DNA of 64,000 nucleotides, taken from an uncultured Algibacter sp. (GTDB lineage Bacteria; Bacteroidota; Bacteroidia; Flavobacteriales; Flavobacteriaceae). This document shows positions 45,269 through 53,828 of this stretch, piece after piece (within the stretch, counting starts at the first letter, position 1; each line of letters starts with the position of its first letter). The translations under genes and the position numbers were made by a program. A model generated the notes under the pieces. The model was given only the letters and a program-made list of their open reading frames with translations, was not told the origin of the DNA and ran no database searches. The DNA lies in the NCBI RefSeq assembly GCF_947495925.1, contig NZ_CANMAU010000004.1:124001-188000 (forward strand), read 5' to 3'.

Positions 45269-45724
45269 ATGAAATTGACTCCAAGTAAACTAAATACTTT
45301 TAGCATGCTAAAGCTGCCATCTGCGTATCTATGTGGTGTGAGAGTAAAGCATATTGATGATGAAAAGTGCAAGGTATCTGTAAAACATAGATGGATAAAC
45401 CAGAATCCATTTAAATCTATGTTTTGGGCAGTACAAGGTATGGCAGCCGAGTTTTCAACAGGAGCTTTAATGATGTCTAAAATACAAATATCAGGAAAGC
45501 GTATTTCTATGTTAGTGACTTCAAATCAAGCAAGATTTACAAAAAAAGCTACTGGTAGAATTCATTTTACATGTCAGGATGGACATTTAATTGATGAGGT
45601 TGTGCGTAAAGCCGTAGAAACAGGTGAAGGTCAAACGGTAGATTTAAAATCAGTTGGAATTGATGAGATTGGGGACGAAGTGTCGACGTTTACTTTTGAG
45701 TGGAGTATTAAAGTTAAAAGTTAG
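45269..45724 (+). CDS. DUF4442 hotdog-fold protein
   Basis: 151 residues, no signal. The patterns LPSAYLCGVRVKHIDDEKC, HRWINQNPFKSMFWAVQGMA and FTKKATGRIHFTCQDG match DUF4442, a hotdog thioesterase-like family that lacks a proven substrate. The small helix with GMAAEFSTGALMM takes the place of the hotdog central helix. Probably acts on an acyl-CoA or is a binding protein. Stands alone between a terminator and the AIM24-like gene. Confidence 0.9.
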   Translation: MKLTPSKLNTFSMLKLPSAYLCGVRVKHIDDEKCKVSVKHRWINQNPFKSMFWAVQGMAAEFSTGALMMSKIQISGKRISMLVTSNQARFTKKATGRIHFTCQDGHLIDEVVRKAVETGEGQTVDLKSVGIDEIGDEVSTFTFEWSIKVKS

Positions 45725-45861
45725 TTTATAGTTTCAATAGTTTACTTAAAGCCTGTGGTTAATCGGCTTTGAAAGCTAATTATTTAAAAAACGATGTAAC
45801 AAAACTCTTGACAGATCAACATATAAACAAATAAATCTTTAAACGAATAAACTTTTTCAAA

Positions 45862-46662
45862 ATGACAGCACACGAAATTGATTATAAAATCTACGGAGAA
45901 GAAATGCAGTATGTAGAAATAGAATTAGACCCAAATGAAGGGGTAGTTGCAGAATCAGGCAGCTTTATGATGATGGATGATGGTATACAAATGGAAACCA
46001 TATTTGGAGACGGTTCTCAAAAAGACTCGGGATTTTTAGGAAAAATATTAGGAGCCGGAAAGCGAATATTAACTGGAGAGAGCTTGTTTATGACAGCTTT
46101 TTATAACAATCTTTCAGGAAAGCGTAATGTGTCTTTTGCATCACCGTATCCTGGAAAAATTATACCCATTGATTTATCCCAATTTGGAGGCAAATTTATT
46201 TGCCAAAAAGATGCTTTTCTATGCGCAGCAAAAGGGGTGAGTATAGGTGTCGAATTTTCAAAAAAGTTAGGTCGGGGACTTTTTGGAGGCGAAGGCTTTA
46301 TTATGCAAAAGCTTGAAGGCGATGGAATGGCTTTTGTTCATGCCGGAGGAACCATGGCAATGAAAGAATTAAAAGCAGGAGAAACCTTAAGGGTAGATAC
46401 AGGGTGTATCATTGGTTTTGATCAAACTGTAGATTATGATATTGAATTCGTAGGGGGTATTAAAAACACAGTATTTGGAGGCGAAGGTTTGTTCTTTGCT
46501 AAGCTTCAAGGCCCAGGCACGGTATATATTCAATCCTTACCATTTAGCAGGCTAGCTGGTCGCGTTTTAGCTTCGGCACCAAGAGGTGGAGGTAAAGATA
46601 AAGGGGAAGGTAGTATTCTTGGAGGTTTAGGTGATTTATTAGATGGCGACAACCGATTTTAA
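45862..46662 (+). CDS. AIM24 family protein (TIGR00266 type)
   Basis: 266 residues. A tryptophan RNA-binding-attenuator-like double beta-solenoid is indicated by [77 protein letters not shown] and the Gly-rich end. Bacterial members have no known reaction; the mitochondrial namesake acts in inner-membrane organisation. No signal peptide. Confidence 0.93.
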   Translation: MTAHEIDYKIYGEEMQYVEIELDPNEGVVAESGSFMMMDDGIQMETIFGDGSQKDSGFLGKILGAGKRILTGESLFMTAFYNNLSGKRNVSFASPYPGKIIPIDLSQFGGKFICQKDAFLCAAKGVSIGVEFSKKLGRGLFGGEGFIMQKLEGDGMAFVHAGGTMAMKELKAGETLRVDTGCIIGFDQTVDYDIEFVGGIKNTVFGGEGLFFAKLQGPGTVYIQSLPFSRLAGRVLASAPRGGGKDKGEGSILGGLGDLLDGDNRF

Positions 46663-46786
46663 AATGTTAATTTTGTTCTAAAAAGCCAATTTTACGCAAT
46701 TTTTTAGTACATTTAAATGTTATTAAAACAAGAAAAGCCTATAAAAAAATCTACTATTTATTAAAACCTAAACCTAAACAAAAAGA

Positions 46787-46984
46787 ATGGCAAGAGCAAT
46801 GCTAGAGTACACAAAGACTGTACTCAATAAAGTCAGTTTTGACACCACATTGTTTTGCAAAGAAGTACAAAAGGCGTTACAACGTTTATTGCCTTATGAG
46901 ATAGAAGAGCTTAAAATTTTTATTCATTCTCTAGTACAGCAAAACCCAGAGTTAGATCAATGTTTAATTTATTTAAAACCATAA
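46787..46984 (+). CDS. small conserved helical protein
   Basis: 65 residues, mostly helical, starting MARAMLEYTKTVLNKVSFD and including RLLPYEIEELKIFIH. I recall close homologues widely in flavobacteria with no assigned function. No membrane segment or metal motif. It has its own terminator directly behind. Confidence 0.8.
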   Translation: MARAMLEYTKTVLNKVSFDTTLFCKEVQKALQRLLPYEIEELKIFIHSLVQQNPELDQCLIYLKP

Positions 46985-47012
46985 AAAAAGCGACCAAAAG
47001 GTCGCTTTTTTA
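46983..47012 (+). terminator. rho-independent terminator
   Basis: Perfect stem AAAAAGCGACC/GGTCGCTTTTT with an AAAA loop and a T run. Confidence 0.9.
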
Positions 47013-47035
47013 ATATTTATTGATAATCTATTATT

Positions 47036-47043
47036 TATATTTG
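47036..47043 (+). promoter_or_regulatory. candidate -7 box (TATATTTG) of the MbnP/MbnH module
   Basis: Exact TAnnTTTG directly after the preceding terminator and 14 bases before the TTG start at 47058, which would leave a very short leader. A TTG lies at 13 instead of about 19 bases upstream, so the -33 element is weak. Confidence 0.5.
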
Positions 47044-47057
47044 CAAAAAAAGTTAGA

Positions 47058-47444
47058 TTGCAAAAAAGTATTGCCATACTATTATTCTTAGTTCTATCAG
47101 TAAGACCCGCATATTATTTAGGGCAAGTGGCATACTACCAGTTAAATATAGACTACATTATTGAAAATTATTGTATTAATACTGATAAGCCTGAACTACA
47201 GTGTAATGGGAAATGTCATTTAGCGAAGCAAATTCAAATTGAAACTAATGAAGGCTCGCAGAATGGGAATTTAAATACAATAGCTATTTTAGAATGTTTT
47301 TATTCTATTTTTAATAACCCTCAAGATTATTCTTTTACACACGATAAATTGTTTTTACCCCAAAAAACAAAGGATATAAACAACTACATGAATACATATT
47401 CGTTCTTACACGATATGACTTTATTCAGGCCTCCCATTATTTAA
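47058..47444 (+). CDS. small exported Cys/His protein next to MbnP
   Basis: 128 residues from a TTG start (no suitable ATG). N-terminal signal or anchor (about 4-20). The motif C49-N-G-K-C53-H54-L, with C39 ten residues earlier, recurs in flavobacterial homologues I recall and looks able to bind a metal. The rest is polar with several Met and His residues (HDMTLF). No known family name. It opens the run with MbnP, the di-heme enzyme and the barrel protein, so a role in metal handling is likely (inference). Confidence 0.75.
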   Translation: MQKSIAILLFLVLSVRPAYYLGQVAYYQLNIDYIIENYCINTDKPELQCNGKCHLAKQIQIETNEGSQNGNLNTIAILECFYSIFNNPQDYSFTHDKLFLPQKTKDINNYMNTYSFLHDMTLFRPPII

Positions 47445-47490
47445 TTTAAAATAAAGCTTGATCTCTAATCAGGTTTAATTGTGTGCTGCT

Positions 47491-47524
47491 AATACCACTA
47501 AGTGGTGTGGTATGCCTTTTTTTA
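47491..47524 (+). terminator. hairpin with T tract before mbnP
   Basis: Stem ATACCAC/GTGGTAT (47492-47498, 47507-47513) followed within four bases by seven T. It could end or attenuate the transcript from the small Cys/His gene before mbnP. Confidence 0.55.
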
Positions 47525-47642
47525 ATGTCCTTTATTGAAATATGACTGCGGGAAACCAAGCATATTTTCGTGGGATAATCATATTACCATTAGGCTATAT
47601 GGTGCTTGCCTTAAAAGCATATCTATTTTAAATTAAATATTA

Positions 47643-48425
47643 ATGAAAATTATAAAATTCGCATGTTTAATCATGCTAGCCATATCAATCCTATCATGTT
47701 CATCTGATGACAATGAAGAAGTTATCACAGGGTCAGGTTCTATAACAGTAGAATTTGATAATGCTTATCTAGATTCTGATTTGTTATTAAACACAAGTTC
47801 TTACAACGCTTCAGGTACAGAAAAAATTAAAATATCTAAAGTAAAATATATTGTTAGTAATATTAAGTTGGAAGATGAAGATGGTCATGTTTATGTAGTA
47901 CCCAAAAATGAATCTTACTTTATTGTTGATGAGTCCAATGAAGATTCTCAAATGATTGAATTATCGGATGTGCCAGCAGCAAATTACACTAAAATCACTT
48001 ATGGTTTAGGTGTAGATCAAGCAAAATATTTGGAAGGTGCCGATGGTCAAGGAGACTTTTTAACCAAAGCACAGGAAGCTGGCATGATGTGGTCTTGGCA
48101 AGCAGGTTATAAGTTTTTTGTGTTTGAAGGTTTGTATACATCCGATGATACAACTACTGAAACCGCATTTGCATATCATATGGGAAGTCATGGAACAGCA
48201 CTAGATAATTATAAAGAAATTAGTATGACTTTAGCTAACACTGCTCGAGTAAGAACAGATATGACTCCAATAGTCCATATCGTTGCTGACTTGTCCAATA
48301 CGCTTATGGGAGATACTGAATTTAAATTAGACGATGCTCCGCAAATTCATGTTGATGCTGTAAAATCGCCTCAAATAGCTACTAACGTTAGTGGAATGTT
48401 TATGGTGCATCATGTGCATAATTAA
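47643..48425 (+). CDS. MbnP family copper-binding lipoprotein
   Basis: 260 residues; lipobox ILSC (C19). The MbnP pattern is clear: GSITVEFDNAYLDSDLLL, KISKVKYIVSNIKLEDEDG, LSDVPAANYTKITYGLGVD, MMWSWQAGYKFFVFEG and HMGSHGTA. In studied MbnP the partner MbnH oxidises a Trp to kynurenine, which helps bind copper; W150 and W152 in MMWSWQAGY are candidates here. His residues near 85-90 residues from the end (HMGSH) and the terminal HHVHN add possible ligands. The MbnH-like gene follows directly. Confidence 0.92.
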   Translation: MKIIKFACLIMLAISILSCSSDDNEEVITGSGSITVEFDNAYLDSDLLLNTSSYNASGTEKIKISKVKYIVSNIKLEDEDGHVYVVPKNESYFIVDESNEDSQMIELSDVPAANYTKITYGLGVDQAKYLEGADGQGDFLTKAQEAGMMWSWQAGYKFFVFEGLYTSDDTTTETAFAYHMGSHGTALDNYKEISMTLANTARVRTDMTPIVHIVADLSNTLMGDTEFKLDDAPQIHVDAVKSPQIATNVSGMFMVHHVHN

Positions 48426-48436
48426 TAACATAATAT

Positions 48437-48474
48437 AATTAGCTTGATTAAGTATATTCCTAATCAAGCTAATT
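48437..48474 (+). promoter_or_regulatory. perfect hairpin between mbnP and mbnH-like genes
   Basis: 14-bp perfect stem AATTAGCTTGATTA/TAATCAAGCTAATT with a 10-base loop, ending 8 bases before the ATG at 48483. Only three T follow, so it is not a standard terminator. It could stop part of the transcripts, protect mRNA ends or modulate initiation of the second gene. Confidence 0.6.
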
Positions 48475-48482
48475 TAATGGTT

Positions 48483-49538
48483 ATGAAAAAAACAATATTA
48501 ATTATAGCTTTTATATGTTCGTTATGGTCATGTTCTGATGATGATAATGAAGCTTATATACCCGGGCCAATGGCTCTAGAGGTTGAACAACCTTCTAACT
48601 TTCCTGAAATAAAATACGCCCTGGAGGCTAATACCCCAACAGATGCTGGATTTGAGCTTGGTAAAAAGCTTTTTTATGAAGGAAATTTATCATCGAGCGG
48701 TATCATTTCATGCGGATTCTGCCATGAACAAGCTTCAGCATTTACGCACCACGGACATACTATTAGCCATGGTGAAAATGGATTGGAAGGTTTTAGAAAT
48801 ACCCAACCCATCCAAAATTTAGCATTTTTTGATGAATTTACTTGGGATGGGGCAGCGATTCATTTGGATTTGCAGCCAATAATTCCTATCACTGCTGAAG
48901 TTGAAATGAACGAAACGATTCCTTCGGTTTTAGAGAAGCTTGAAAACCTGCCTGAATATCCACAGCTATTTGAGAAGGCTTTTGGTACAACAGAAATTAA
49001 TTCTGAACGTATGCTTAAAGCATTATCTCAGTTTATGGTTATGATGGTATCTGCAAACTCAAAATACGATAAAGTAATGCGACAAGAAGAAGGCGAACCT
49101 TTTACAAGTTTAGAGCAGACAGGGTTGACTCTTTTTAAAAGTAAATGTGCATCTTGTCATGCTACAGATTTGTTTTCAGATCAGAGTTATAGAAATAATG
49201 GAATCCCGTATAACCCAAAACATATTGAAGAAAAAGGAAGGCAACGTGTTTCTGGGTATGAATCTGATTTTTACAAATTTAGAGTGCCGAGTTTAAGAAA
49301 TATAGAAATGACTTTTCCATATATGCATGATGGGCGTTTTGGAACTTTAGAGGCAGTACTAAACTTTTATTCAGATGGCATGGTTGAAAATGGAGGTGAA
49401 GTAGATGAGCAATTGAAAAAAGCAGATGGTTCGTTAGGAATTCATTTAAATACTAATGAAAAGGAAGCTATTATAGCATTTTTAAAAACATTAACCGATA
49501 ACGAGTTTTTAAATGATAAAAGGTTTGCAGAATTTTAA
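48483..49538 (+). CDS. MbnH-like di-heme cytochrome c peroxidase family enzyme
   Basis: 351 residues from the ATG at 48483, which starts a lipoprotein signal (LWSC, C17); longer frames run through the hairpin. Two heme motifs, C77-G-F-C-H81 and C222-A-S-C-H226, and family stretches RNTQPIQNLAFFDEFTWDG, EVEMNE, KFRVPSLRNIEMTFPYMHDGRF and FYSDGM mark the CcpA/MauG superfamily. Direct linkage to MbnP makes it the MbnH-type partner that oxidises a Trp of MbnP. It overlaps the next gene by 26 bases. Confidence 0.9.
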   Translation: MKKTILIIAFICSLWSCSDDDNEAYIPGPMALEVEQPSNFPEIKYALEANTPTDAGFELGKKLFYEGNLSSSGIISCGFCHEQASAFTHHGHTISHGENGLEGFRNTQPIQNLAFFDEFTWDGAAIHLDLQPIIPITAEVEMNETIPSVLEKLENLPEYPQLFEKAFGTTEINSERMLKALSQFMVMMVSANSKYDKVMRQEEGEPFTSLEQTGLTLFKSKCASCHATDLFSDQSYRNNGIPYNPKHIEEKGRQRVSGYESDFYKFRVPSLRNIEMTFPYMHDGRFGTLEAVLNFYSDGMVENGGEVDEQLKKADGSLGIHLNTNEKEAIIAFLKTLTDNEFLNDKRFAEF

Positions 49539-50508
49539 AGTTATTTGGATGAGTTTGACGTTGATGCTTCTACCTTTTGTTAATGAAGCTAAGACTTGTT
49601 GCTCAAATGATAATCATTCACATAGTTTGTTTGAACCAACATGTGATCTTTGTGGGTGTTCTACAAGCGCAGGTAGTTTTGGTTTTGGATCACTAAAAAA
49701 TTCCAACTTTGTTGGTTTAAGGTATATCTATCAGAACTATGAGTCTAAAGATGGTATTTTTGAAAACTCCCCAATCAGCAAAGAGAGTTTTAATACCTAT
49801 CAGATATGGGGGCGTGTGCCAATTACGGAGTCATTTTATGTGAGCAGCATTATTCCATATCAAGATTTGTATCGCACTTTTCAGGACAGAGTAGAACATA
49901 TTAATGGACTAGGTGATATGAATGTTATTGGTTGGTATCAGTTCACATTTTATAAGAAACAAAAAGATGCTGAAGTAGTTTTTAGTGTAGATCGAGAACC
50001 ATCTGGTCACAGAATACAAATAGGAATCGGAGCAAAATTTCCTACAGGTGCGTTTGAAGAAGAACTTACGGATCGGGTTAATCCTGGTTTTCAATTAGGT
50101 ACGGGAAGTTTAGATGGTGTTTTTTCTTTAAATCACGGGTATAGCGGCAGTAAAATAGGCGTGAATACTACGGCAACATATTACCTTAAAACCGCAAATA
50201 AAAATGATTATCGTTTTGGTAACCAGTTTAGTTTAGCTTCAAATGTTTATTACTCATTTCCAAAAACAACACACATTATTATGCCTTTTGTTGGGGTTTC
50301 AGGAGATTTTTACAATTCAATTGAGCAGTTCGGAGAAATACTACCTGAAACTAGTGGCGAGAGTTTTAGTGGCGCTATTGGTTCTGAGGTGGTGTTTAAT
50401 AGATTTACCATTGGAGCTAATTATACCTTCCCCATTCAACAAAGTTTGTTTGGCGATAATGTAGAAGCTATAAATAAATTATCGGTTTACTTGAATTTAA
50501 CGTTATAA
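49513..50508 (+). CDS. outer-membrane beta-barrel protein with CDLCGC motif
   Basis: 331 residues. Signal peptide about 1-26, then a mature N-terminus with C29-C30, HSH and C44-D-L-C47-G-C49, followed by GSFGFGSLKNSNFVGLRY and about 12 amphipathic beta strands ending in KLSVYLNLTL. Resembles the transporter-type barrels found beside MbnP/MbnH genes in Bacteroidota. The Cys/His cluster suggests metal contact. A start at 49549 is also possible. Likely moves or binds copper or its complex at the outer membrane (inference). Confidence 0.85.
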   Translation: MIKGLQNFKVIWMSLTLMLLPFVNEAKTCCSNDNHSHSLFEPTCDLCGCSTSAGSFGFGSLKNSNFVGLRYIYQNYESKDGIFENSPISKESFNTYQIWGRVPITESFYVSSIIPYQDLYRTFQDRVEHINGLGDMNVIGWYQFTFYKKQKDAEVVFSVDREPSGHRIQIGIGAKFPTGAFEEELTDRVNPGFQLGTGSLDGVFSLNHGYSGSKIGVNTTATYYLKTANKNDYRFGNQFSLASNVYYSFPKTTHIIMPFVGVSGDFYNSIEQFGEILPETSGESFSGAIGSEVVFNRFTIGANYTFPIQQSLFGDNVEAINKLSVYLNLTL

Positions 50509-50512
50509 CATT

Positions 50513-51451
50513 TTATTTAGGAAGCGGGCTAATGATTTTTACATTTTGAAAAGCAATAGCTCCTCTAATAATACCAGAAATCACATCTTGTAATGCTTCT
50601 ATAATTTGCATTTTAAGTTCGCTTTTATGATAAATGATGCTTACTTCCCTTGCCGGAGAGGGTTCATTAAAGAAGTGTAAATTTTTCTTCTCTTTGTCAT
50701 GTATCTCAAGAGTATGTAAGTAAGGAAGTAGGGTCATGCCAAGGCCTTCATTTGATAATTTAATTAAGGTTTCAATACTACCGCTTTCTAATTGAAACTG
50801 ATCGTCTGAATGGTTTTTAAAAGCTTTACATAAATTAATAACACCATCTCTAAAACAATGCCCATCTTCAAGTAATAACATGTCGTTTATATCTAAATCC
50901 GTAACATCAATTTTTTTATTGCTATGCAAACGATGACCTTCTGGAATGTAGCTCACAAAAGGTTCAAAATAAAGTACACGTTCTTTAATATTTTCGTCTT
51001 CTAATGGCGTTGCCGCTATAGCAGCATCCAAATGACCATCTTTGATTCTAGCTATAATCTCTTCAGTGGTTAACTCTTCAATTTTTAACTTTACTTTTGG
51101 GTGCCTTTTAATGAACGTTTTTAAAAACATAGGAAGTAACGTAGGCATGATTGTTGGAATTATTCCCAACTTAAATTCTCCCCCAATAAATCCTTTTTGC
51201 TGATCTACAATATCCTGAATTCTATAGGATTCATTTACAATATTTCTAGCCTGAGTCACAATTTTTTTACCAACTTCAGTTAGCTCTATTGGCTTTTTAC
51301 TTCTATCAAAAATTTGAACATCCAATTGGTCTTCGAGTTTTTGTATTTGCATACTAAGCGTAGGCTGAGTAACAAAACATTTTTCGGCAGCTTTTGTAAA
51401 ATTTTGGTTTTCGGCAACAGCTAAAACATAATATAATTGAGTTATTGTCAT
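50513..51451 (-). CDS. oxyR: hydrogen peroxide sensor OxyR (LysR family)
   Basis: 312 residues. N-terminal LysR helix-turn-helix (NFTKAAEKCFVTQPTLSMQIQKLE). The sensor domain has C199 in EDGHCFRD and C208 nine residues later, the same spacing and even the same numbering as the peroxide-sensing disulfide pair of E. coli OxyR. It should activate antioxidant genes when oxidised. It is divergent from dps, a classic OxyR target. Confidence 0.96.
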   Translation of the reverse strand: MTITQLYYVLAVAENQNFTKAAEKCFVTQPTLSMQIQKLEDQLDVQIFDRSKKPIELTEVGKKIVTQARNIVNESYRIQDIVDQQKGFIGGEFKLGIIPTIMPTLLPMFLKTFIKRHPKVKLKIEELTTEEIIARIKDGHLDAAIAATPLEDENIKERVLYFEPFVSYIPEGHRLHSNKKIDVTDLDINDMLLLEDGHCFRDGVINLCKAFKNHSDDQFQLESGSIETLIKLSNEGLGMTLLPYLHTLEIHDKEKKNLHFFNEPSPAREVSIIYHKSELKMQIIEALQDVISGIIRGAIAFQNVKIISPLPK

Positions 51452-51522
51452 GATATCAAATTAGGCTATAAATGTATAAAAACTATCAATTAAATCTATG
51501 GAAATAAAGGTTAATTATAAGT

Positions 51523-51530
51523 TATGTTTG
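51523..51530 (+). promoter_or_regulatory. candidate dps -7 box (TATGTTTG)
   Basis: Exact TAnnTTTG 21 bases before the dps start; the -33 region lacks TTG, as expected for an activator-dependent promoter. Three CTAT words lie upstream (51466, 51483, 51496) but do not fit the spacing of an OxyR site. Confidence 0.5.
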
Positions 51531-51551
51531 TTGTAATAAAATAAAAAAATT

Positions 51552-52031
51552 ATGACATTAAATAGTTTAGGATTAGATACGTTCAAAACAAAAGAATTGG
51601 CAAGTGATTTGAATCATTTATTAGCGAATTTTCAGATATATTATCAGAATTTAAGAGGTATTCATTGGAACATAAAAGGGAAGCGATTTTTTGATTTGCA
51701 TGTGAAATTTGAAGAGTTATATACCGATGCCAATGTTAAGGTTGATGAAATTGCAGAAAGAGTGTTAACGCTTGGTGAGACACCTTTACATACCTTTGAG
51801 GATTATTCGGCAAAGGCTGTAGTACCTGTTGGCAAAAATATATCTCAAGATGAATTAGCTGTAACTTTAATTATAGATTCATTGACAGCCCTTTTAAAGA
51901 TTGAAAGACAAATATTAGAGCGGTCTGATGAGGCTAATGATGAAGGAACTAATTCCATGATGAGCGATTTTATTACAGAACAGGAGAAGACTGTCTGGAT
52001 GATGAAAGCTTGGTTAGGGCAATCAGTATAA
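51552..52031 (+). CDS. dps: Dps-type ferritin-like DNA-protection protein
   Basis: 159 residues. The inter-subunit ferroxidase residues are in place: LRGIHWNIKGKRFFDLHVKFEELY (His, then D and E twelve and more residues on), and DANVKVDEIAERVL. Four-helix bundle that forms a dodecamer, oxidises Fe(II) with H2O2 and shields DNA. Control by the divergent OxyR is likely. Confidence 0.95.
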   Translation: MTLNSLGLDTFKTKELASDLNHLLANFQIYYQNLRGIHWNIKGKRFFDLHVKFEELYTDANVKVDEIAERVLTLGETPLHTFEDYSAKAVVPVGKNISQDELAVTLIIDSLTALLKIERQILERSDEANDEGTNSMMSDFITEQEKTVWMMKAWLGQSV

Positions 52032-52051
52032 GTGTTTAACCGATTAATATT

Positions 52052-52087
52052 AAAAGGCAGCTAGATTGTATTTAGTTGCCTTTTTTT
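52052..52087 (+). terminator. rho-independent terminator of dps
   Basis: Stem AAAGGCAGCTA/TAGTTGCCTTT (one G-T pair) and seven T, overlapping the stop codon of the convergent DUF58 gene. Confidence 0.85.
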
Positions 52088-53417
52088 ATAGTAGACCTCT
52101 AGCTTTAATTTCAAGGTATTTATTAATGCTATCTATCGTTAGGTTTTCAGGAATAGTTAAGATGGAGTAGATACCATATTTTTGGAGTTCGTTAACTATT
52201 AAACGTTTTTCAAACGCAAATTTTTCTGCAATAACTTTATCATAAACTTGTTGAACGGTTTCGGCTTTGTTTGAAATGAGTTCGCTTAACTCTGTGTTTT
52301 TAAAGAAAATAACCACCAGTAAATGGTTTTTGTTAATAGCTTTTAAATAGGGTAGTTGCCTTTCTAGGCCATCTAAAGTTTCAAAATTGGTATACATTAA
52401 AATGAGGCTACGCTGTGTTATATGACGTTTAATATTTCCATATAATCTACTAAAATCACTTTCATGAAAATCAGTTTTTACATTGTATAGGGCCTCTAAA
52501 ATAAGCTGCATCTGAGAACTTCTTCGTTCGGCGACAACAACATTTTCTATGCGTTTCGAAAATGATAGCATGCCAGCTTTATCATGTTTTTTCAGAACCA
52601 CATTGCTTATAACTAAGGCTGAATTAATAGCGTAATCTAAAAGACTTAAACCATTAAAAGGCATTTTCATTATGCGGCCTTTATCTATAATAGCATAAAC
52701 AGGTTGAGATTTTTCATCCTGAAATTGATTTACCATAAGCTGGTTTTTCTTGGCGGTAGCCTTCCAGTTAATGGTTCTTAAATCATCACCTAAAACATAG
52801 TCTTTTATTTGTTCAAACTCCATAGAGTGCCCCAAACGCCTCACTTTTTTAAGCCCATATTCTGATGAATTTTTGTTGATGTTTAATAGTTCAAACTTCT
52901 TTAATTGTAAAAAACTAGGGTAGGTAGGTACCATATCGTTACTATTAAATGTAAAACGTTTAGCAACAATATTTAAAACAGAGCGGGCATAAACGTTTAA
53001 ACTACCAAAATGGTATTCGCCGCGTTCAATAGGTTTTAGGTGGTATTGAATTTCTTTAGATTTACGATAAGAAATTGTTTCCTTAAGCTTAAAATCTCTA
53101 ATTTGAAATTGCTCAGGTATTTCATCAATTATTTCTAAATGAATAGTGTAACTGTAATTGTTTGAAATATTTAGTTTAATAAGATTACTATCCCCATTTG
53201 AAAACTTGTCAGGGACTGTACGTGTGGCTTCAATTTTGTGTTTTCCTGCAAATAAAATTATAATATCTATAAAAAATAAGAGCACTAAAATAAGAATAGA
53301 AAGTTGTGCAATGTTAAATAAAATTGGAATGAAATAGCTTAAAGCAAATAGAACCACAATGCCTATGCCAGCATAAAAAAAACGTGGTTGTATGTAAAAT
53401 GCCTTAAGGAGTTTCAA
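52086..53417 (-). CDS. DUF58 domain protein
   Basis: 443 residues. Two N-terminal membrane helices (about 15-60), a beta-rich region and the DUF58 core with LGDDLRTINWKATAKKNQLMVNQFQ (family RxIxWxxxA motif). The C-terminal part is vWA-like and starts PVYAIIDKGR. DUF58 proteins accompany MoxR ATPases. Last gene of the SpoIIM-MoxR cluster. Confidence 0.94.
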   Translation of the reverse strand: MKLLKAFYIQPRFFYAGIGIVVLFALSYFIPILFNIAQLSILILVLLFFIDIIILFAGKHKIEATRTVPDKFSNGDSNLIKLNISNNYSYTIHLEIIDEIPEQFQIRDFKLKETISYRKSKEIQYHLKPIERGEYHFGSLNVYARSVLNIVAKRFTFNSNDMVPTYPSFLQLKKFELLNINKNSSEYGLKKVRRLGHSMEFEQIKDYVLGDDLRTINWKATAKKNQLMVNQFQDEKSQPVYAIIDKGRIMKMPFNGLSLLDYAINSALVISNVVLKKHDKAGMLSFSKRIENVVVAERRSSQMQLILEALYNVKTDFHESDFSRLYGNIKRHITQRSLILMYTNFETLDGLERQLPYLKAINKNHLLVVIFFKNTELSELISNKAETVQQVYDKVIAEKFAFEKRLIVNELQKYGIYSILTIPENLTIDSINKYLEIKARGLL

Positions 53418-53463
53418 AATTTGATTAGAAGATTTATGTGAATTTTTTTAAAATAATAATAGA

Positions 53464-53826
53464 TTATTCATTCTCAATTGGCTTACCTATTTGATCTATG
53501 TCCTCATGATTGCCAAGGCCTTTTGGGTTGTCTCCATATTCATTTGGGCCATAGTCACTATCTGCAAAAATCATCCATAACTGATAAAAAGGAATAAGTT
53601 GATACCAACCGCTATTTCCCCGGTCATGGCATCTTTTGGCTCCTTGAACAATTAAAATATAAAATAGGGGAATAATGATAGCAATTTGAACATAATCAGC
53701 ATACTCAAAACCATAAAAACCACTAACAAATACAAAACCATTTACAATAATGGTGTATCCTAAATAAGTAAGGCCATACTCTGTTCTTCTTATTCTTCCT
53801 TCTGAAGATAAAATATTTTTAAACAT
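53464..53826 (-). CDS. DUF805 membrane protein
   Basis: 120 residues, four short helices, with the family marks GRIRRTEYGLTYLG, AKRCHDRGNSGWYQLIPF and the Gly/Asn-rich tail DSDYGPNEYGDNPKG. Function unknown. Its position between MoxR (2 bases away) and DUF58 is not the usual composition of this cluster. Confidence 0.93.
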   Translation of the reverse strand: MFKNILSSEGRIRRTEYGLTYLGYTIIVNGFVFVSGFYGFEYADYVQIAIIIPLFYILIVQGAKRCHDRGNSGWYQLIPFYQLWMIFADSDYGPNEYGDNPKGLGNHEDIDQIGKPIENE

Positions 53827-53828
53827 AA

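Noticed and set aside
51466-51499. Three CTAT words as an OxyR operator
   Set aside because: Spacings of 17 and 13 bases do not fit the ATAG-N7-CTAT-N7-ATAG-N7-CTAT pattern.
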